Below, one piece after another: positions 63,698 through 64,000 of a stretch of DNA of 64,000 nucleotides (the stretch's first letter is position 1; each line of letters opens with the position of its first letter). Below the pieces are notes generated by a model. It saw nothing but the letters and a program-made list of their open reading frames with translations, was not told where the DNA came from and did not search any database. Source of the DNA: Bacteroidales bacterium (GTDB lineage Bacteria; Bacteroidota; Bacteroidia; Bacteroidales; P3); contig JAGBJI010000002.1 in the NCBI GenBank assembly GCA_017934545.1, positions 271,303-335,302 of the forward strand, written 5' to 3'. Position numbers and translations under genes: made by a program.

Positions 63698-63968
63698 CAA
63701 CTCCAAAACGGGAAGAAACGCTGAAGAGGAAGCGGAGAAGACCGTAGAGGGAAGGAAAGGTCATTGTAATAAAGAAGACGGAAAGAAAAAAAACCAAAAG
63801 TGTAGCGTGTAAGGATTCTTTGAAAAGAAAGATTGCTTCAACTAGAAACCTGAAAAAAGGAAAAGATGAAGTAAGAAAAAAAAGAATACGGCACATGTAA
63901 AAAAAAATCCTTGTCAAAAGAAAAGAGTAAGAGGAGAAGTTGTCCGTTGTGAAGGAAGAGGAATTTAT

Positions 63969-64000
63969 ACAATGGAGAGTTTGATCCTGGCTCAGGATGA
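63969..64000 (+). rRNA. rrs: 16S ribosomal RNA, 5' end (cut by window edge)
   Basis: The universal 5' segment AGAGTTTGATCCTGGCTCAG starts at 63976, equivalent to E. coli position 8, followed by GATGA. The start at 63969 is placed by that alignment. The rest of the gene is beyond the window. Confidence 0.97.

Noticed and set aside
63700-63968. Small coding gene in the rRNA leader
   Set aside because: The minus-strand open frames there have low-complexity composition and lie between a strong rRNA promoter and the 16S start.

Overview
The window is one contiguous stretch of a Bacteroidetes chromosome, most likely order Bacteroidales. Evidence: promoters of the Bacteroidetes type (TAnnTTTG, often with an upstream TTTG) precede most transcription units; Shine-Dalgarno sequences are absent; the primary sigma factor is short and lacks region 1.1; there are two type IX secretion (T9SS) sorting domains, a TonB-dependent receptor without TonB-box complexity, and FKBP lipoproteins; and the 16S rRNA gene starts at the right edge. 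The genus cannot be named from this sequence. Nearly everything is housekeeping; no insertion sequence, prophage, CRISPR array or tRNA was seen.

Layout. 1-3.1 kb: the tail of an OmpA-family protein, a thioredoxin-like lipoprotein, a Fic protein and RNase P RNA (rnpB). 3.5-8 kb: metK, gpmA, lgt, mnmE. 8.3-11.8 kb: a DHH phosphoesterase and three consecutive FKBP-type proteins of the envelope. 12-18.7 kb: exonuclease, FAH-family hydrolase, recN, recR, dnaN, a C1 peptidase. 18.7-31.9 kb: CCA-adding enzyme, a VWA membrane protein, a glycosyltransferase fusion, a winged-helix regulator coupled to signal peptidase I, an S41 protease, dnaX with an apparent -1 frameshift at an A9 run, and rpoD. 32-41 kb: HU-like protein, argS, clpS, NfeD and flotillin, flavodoxin, SDR, acetyltransferase, MaoC hydratase, iron alcohol dehydrogenase, TfoX-like protein. 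41-46.3 kb: lysine 5,6-aminomutase (kamD, kamE), an aldolase coupled to a PAS protein, and phosphate butyryltransferase. This group, with the MaoC and alcohol dehydrogenase genes, suggests amino-acid fermentation towards C4 acids. 46.4-64 kb: GNAT, TonB receptor, a DUF721-recF-ispH cluster, two acyltransferase-like proteins, an M1 peptidase with a T9SS tail, an ECF sigma factor coupled to a membrane protein with a gliding/T9SS type B C-terminal domain, ribF, atpDC, a TM2 protein, an AlkD-DUF1905 fusion, then the promoter, leader and first bases of a 16S rRNA gene.

The most unusual signal is between the genes. All 13 intergenic gaps longer than 200 bp in the window (13 of 13) contain a small array of A-tract/core/T-tract palindromic or complementary units, in most arrays spaced about 22 bp apart. 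The unit core (CATATG; CCTA/TAGG; CGG; CAGA) is similar within one locus and differs between groups of loci, and several arrays share similar flanks. I treat this as a dispersed, probably mobile or regulatory, repeat system that deserves genome-wide analysis. Secondary leads are the dnaX slippery site that would make gamma and tau forms, and the ECF sigma factor/T9SS-CTD membrane protein pair.
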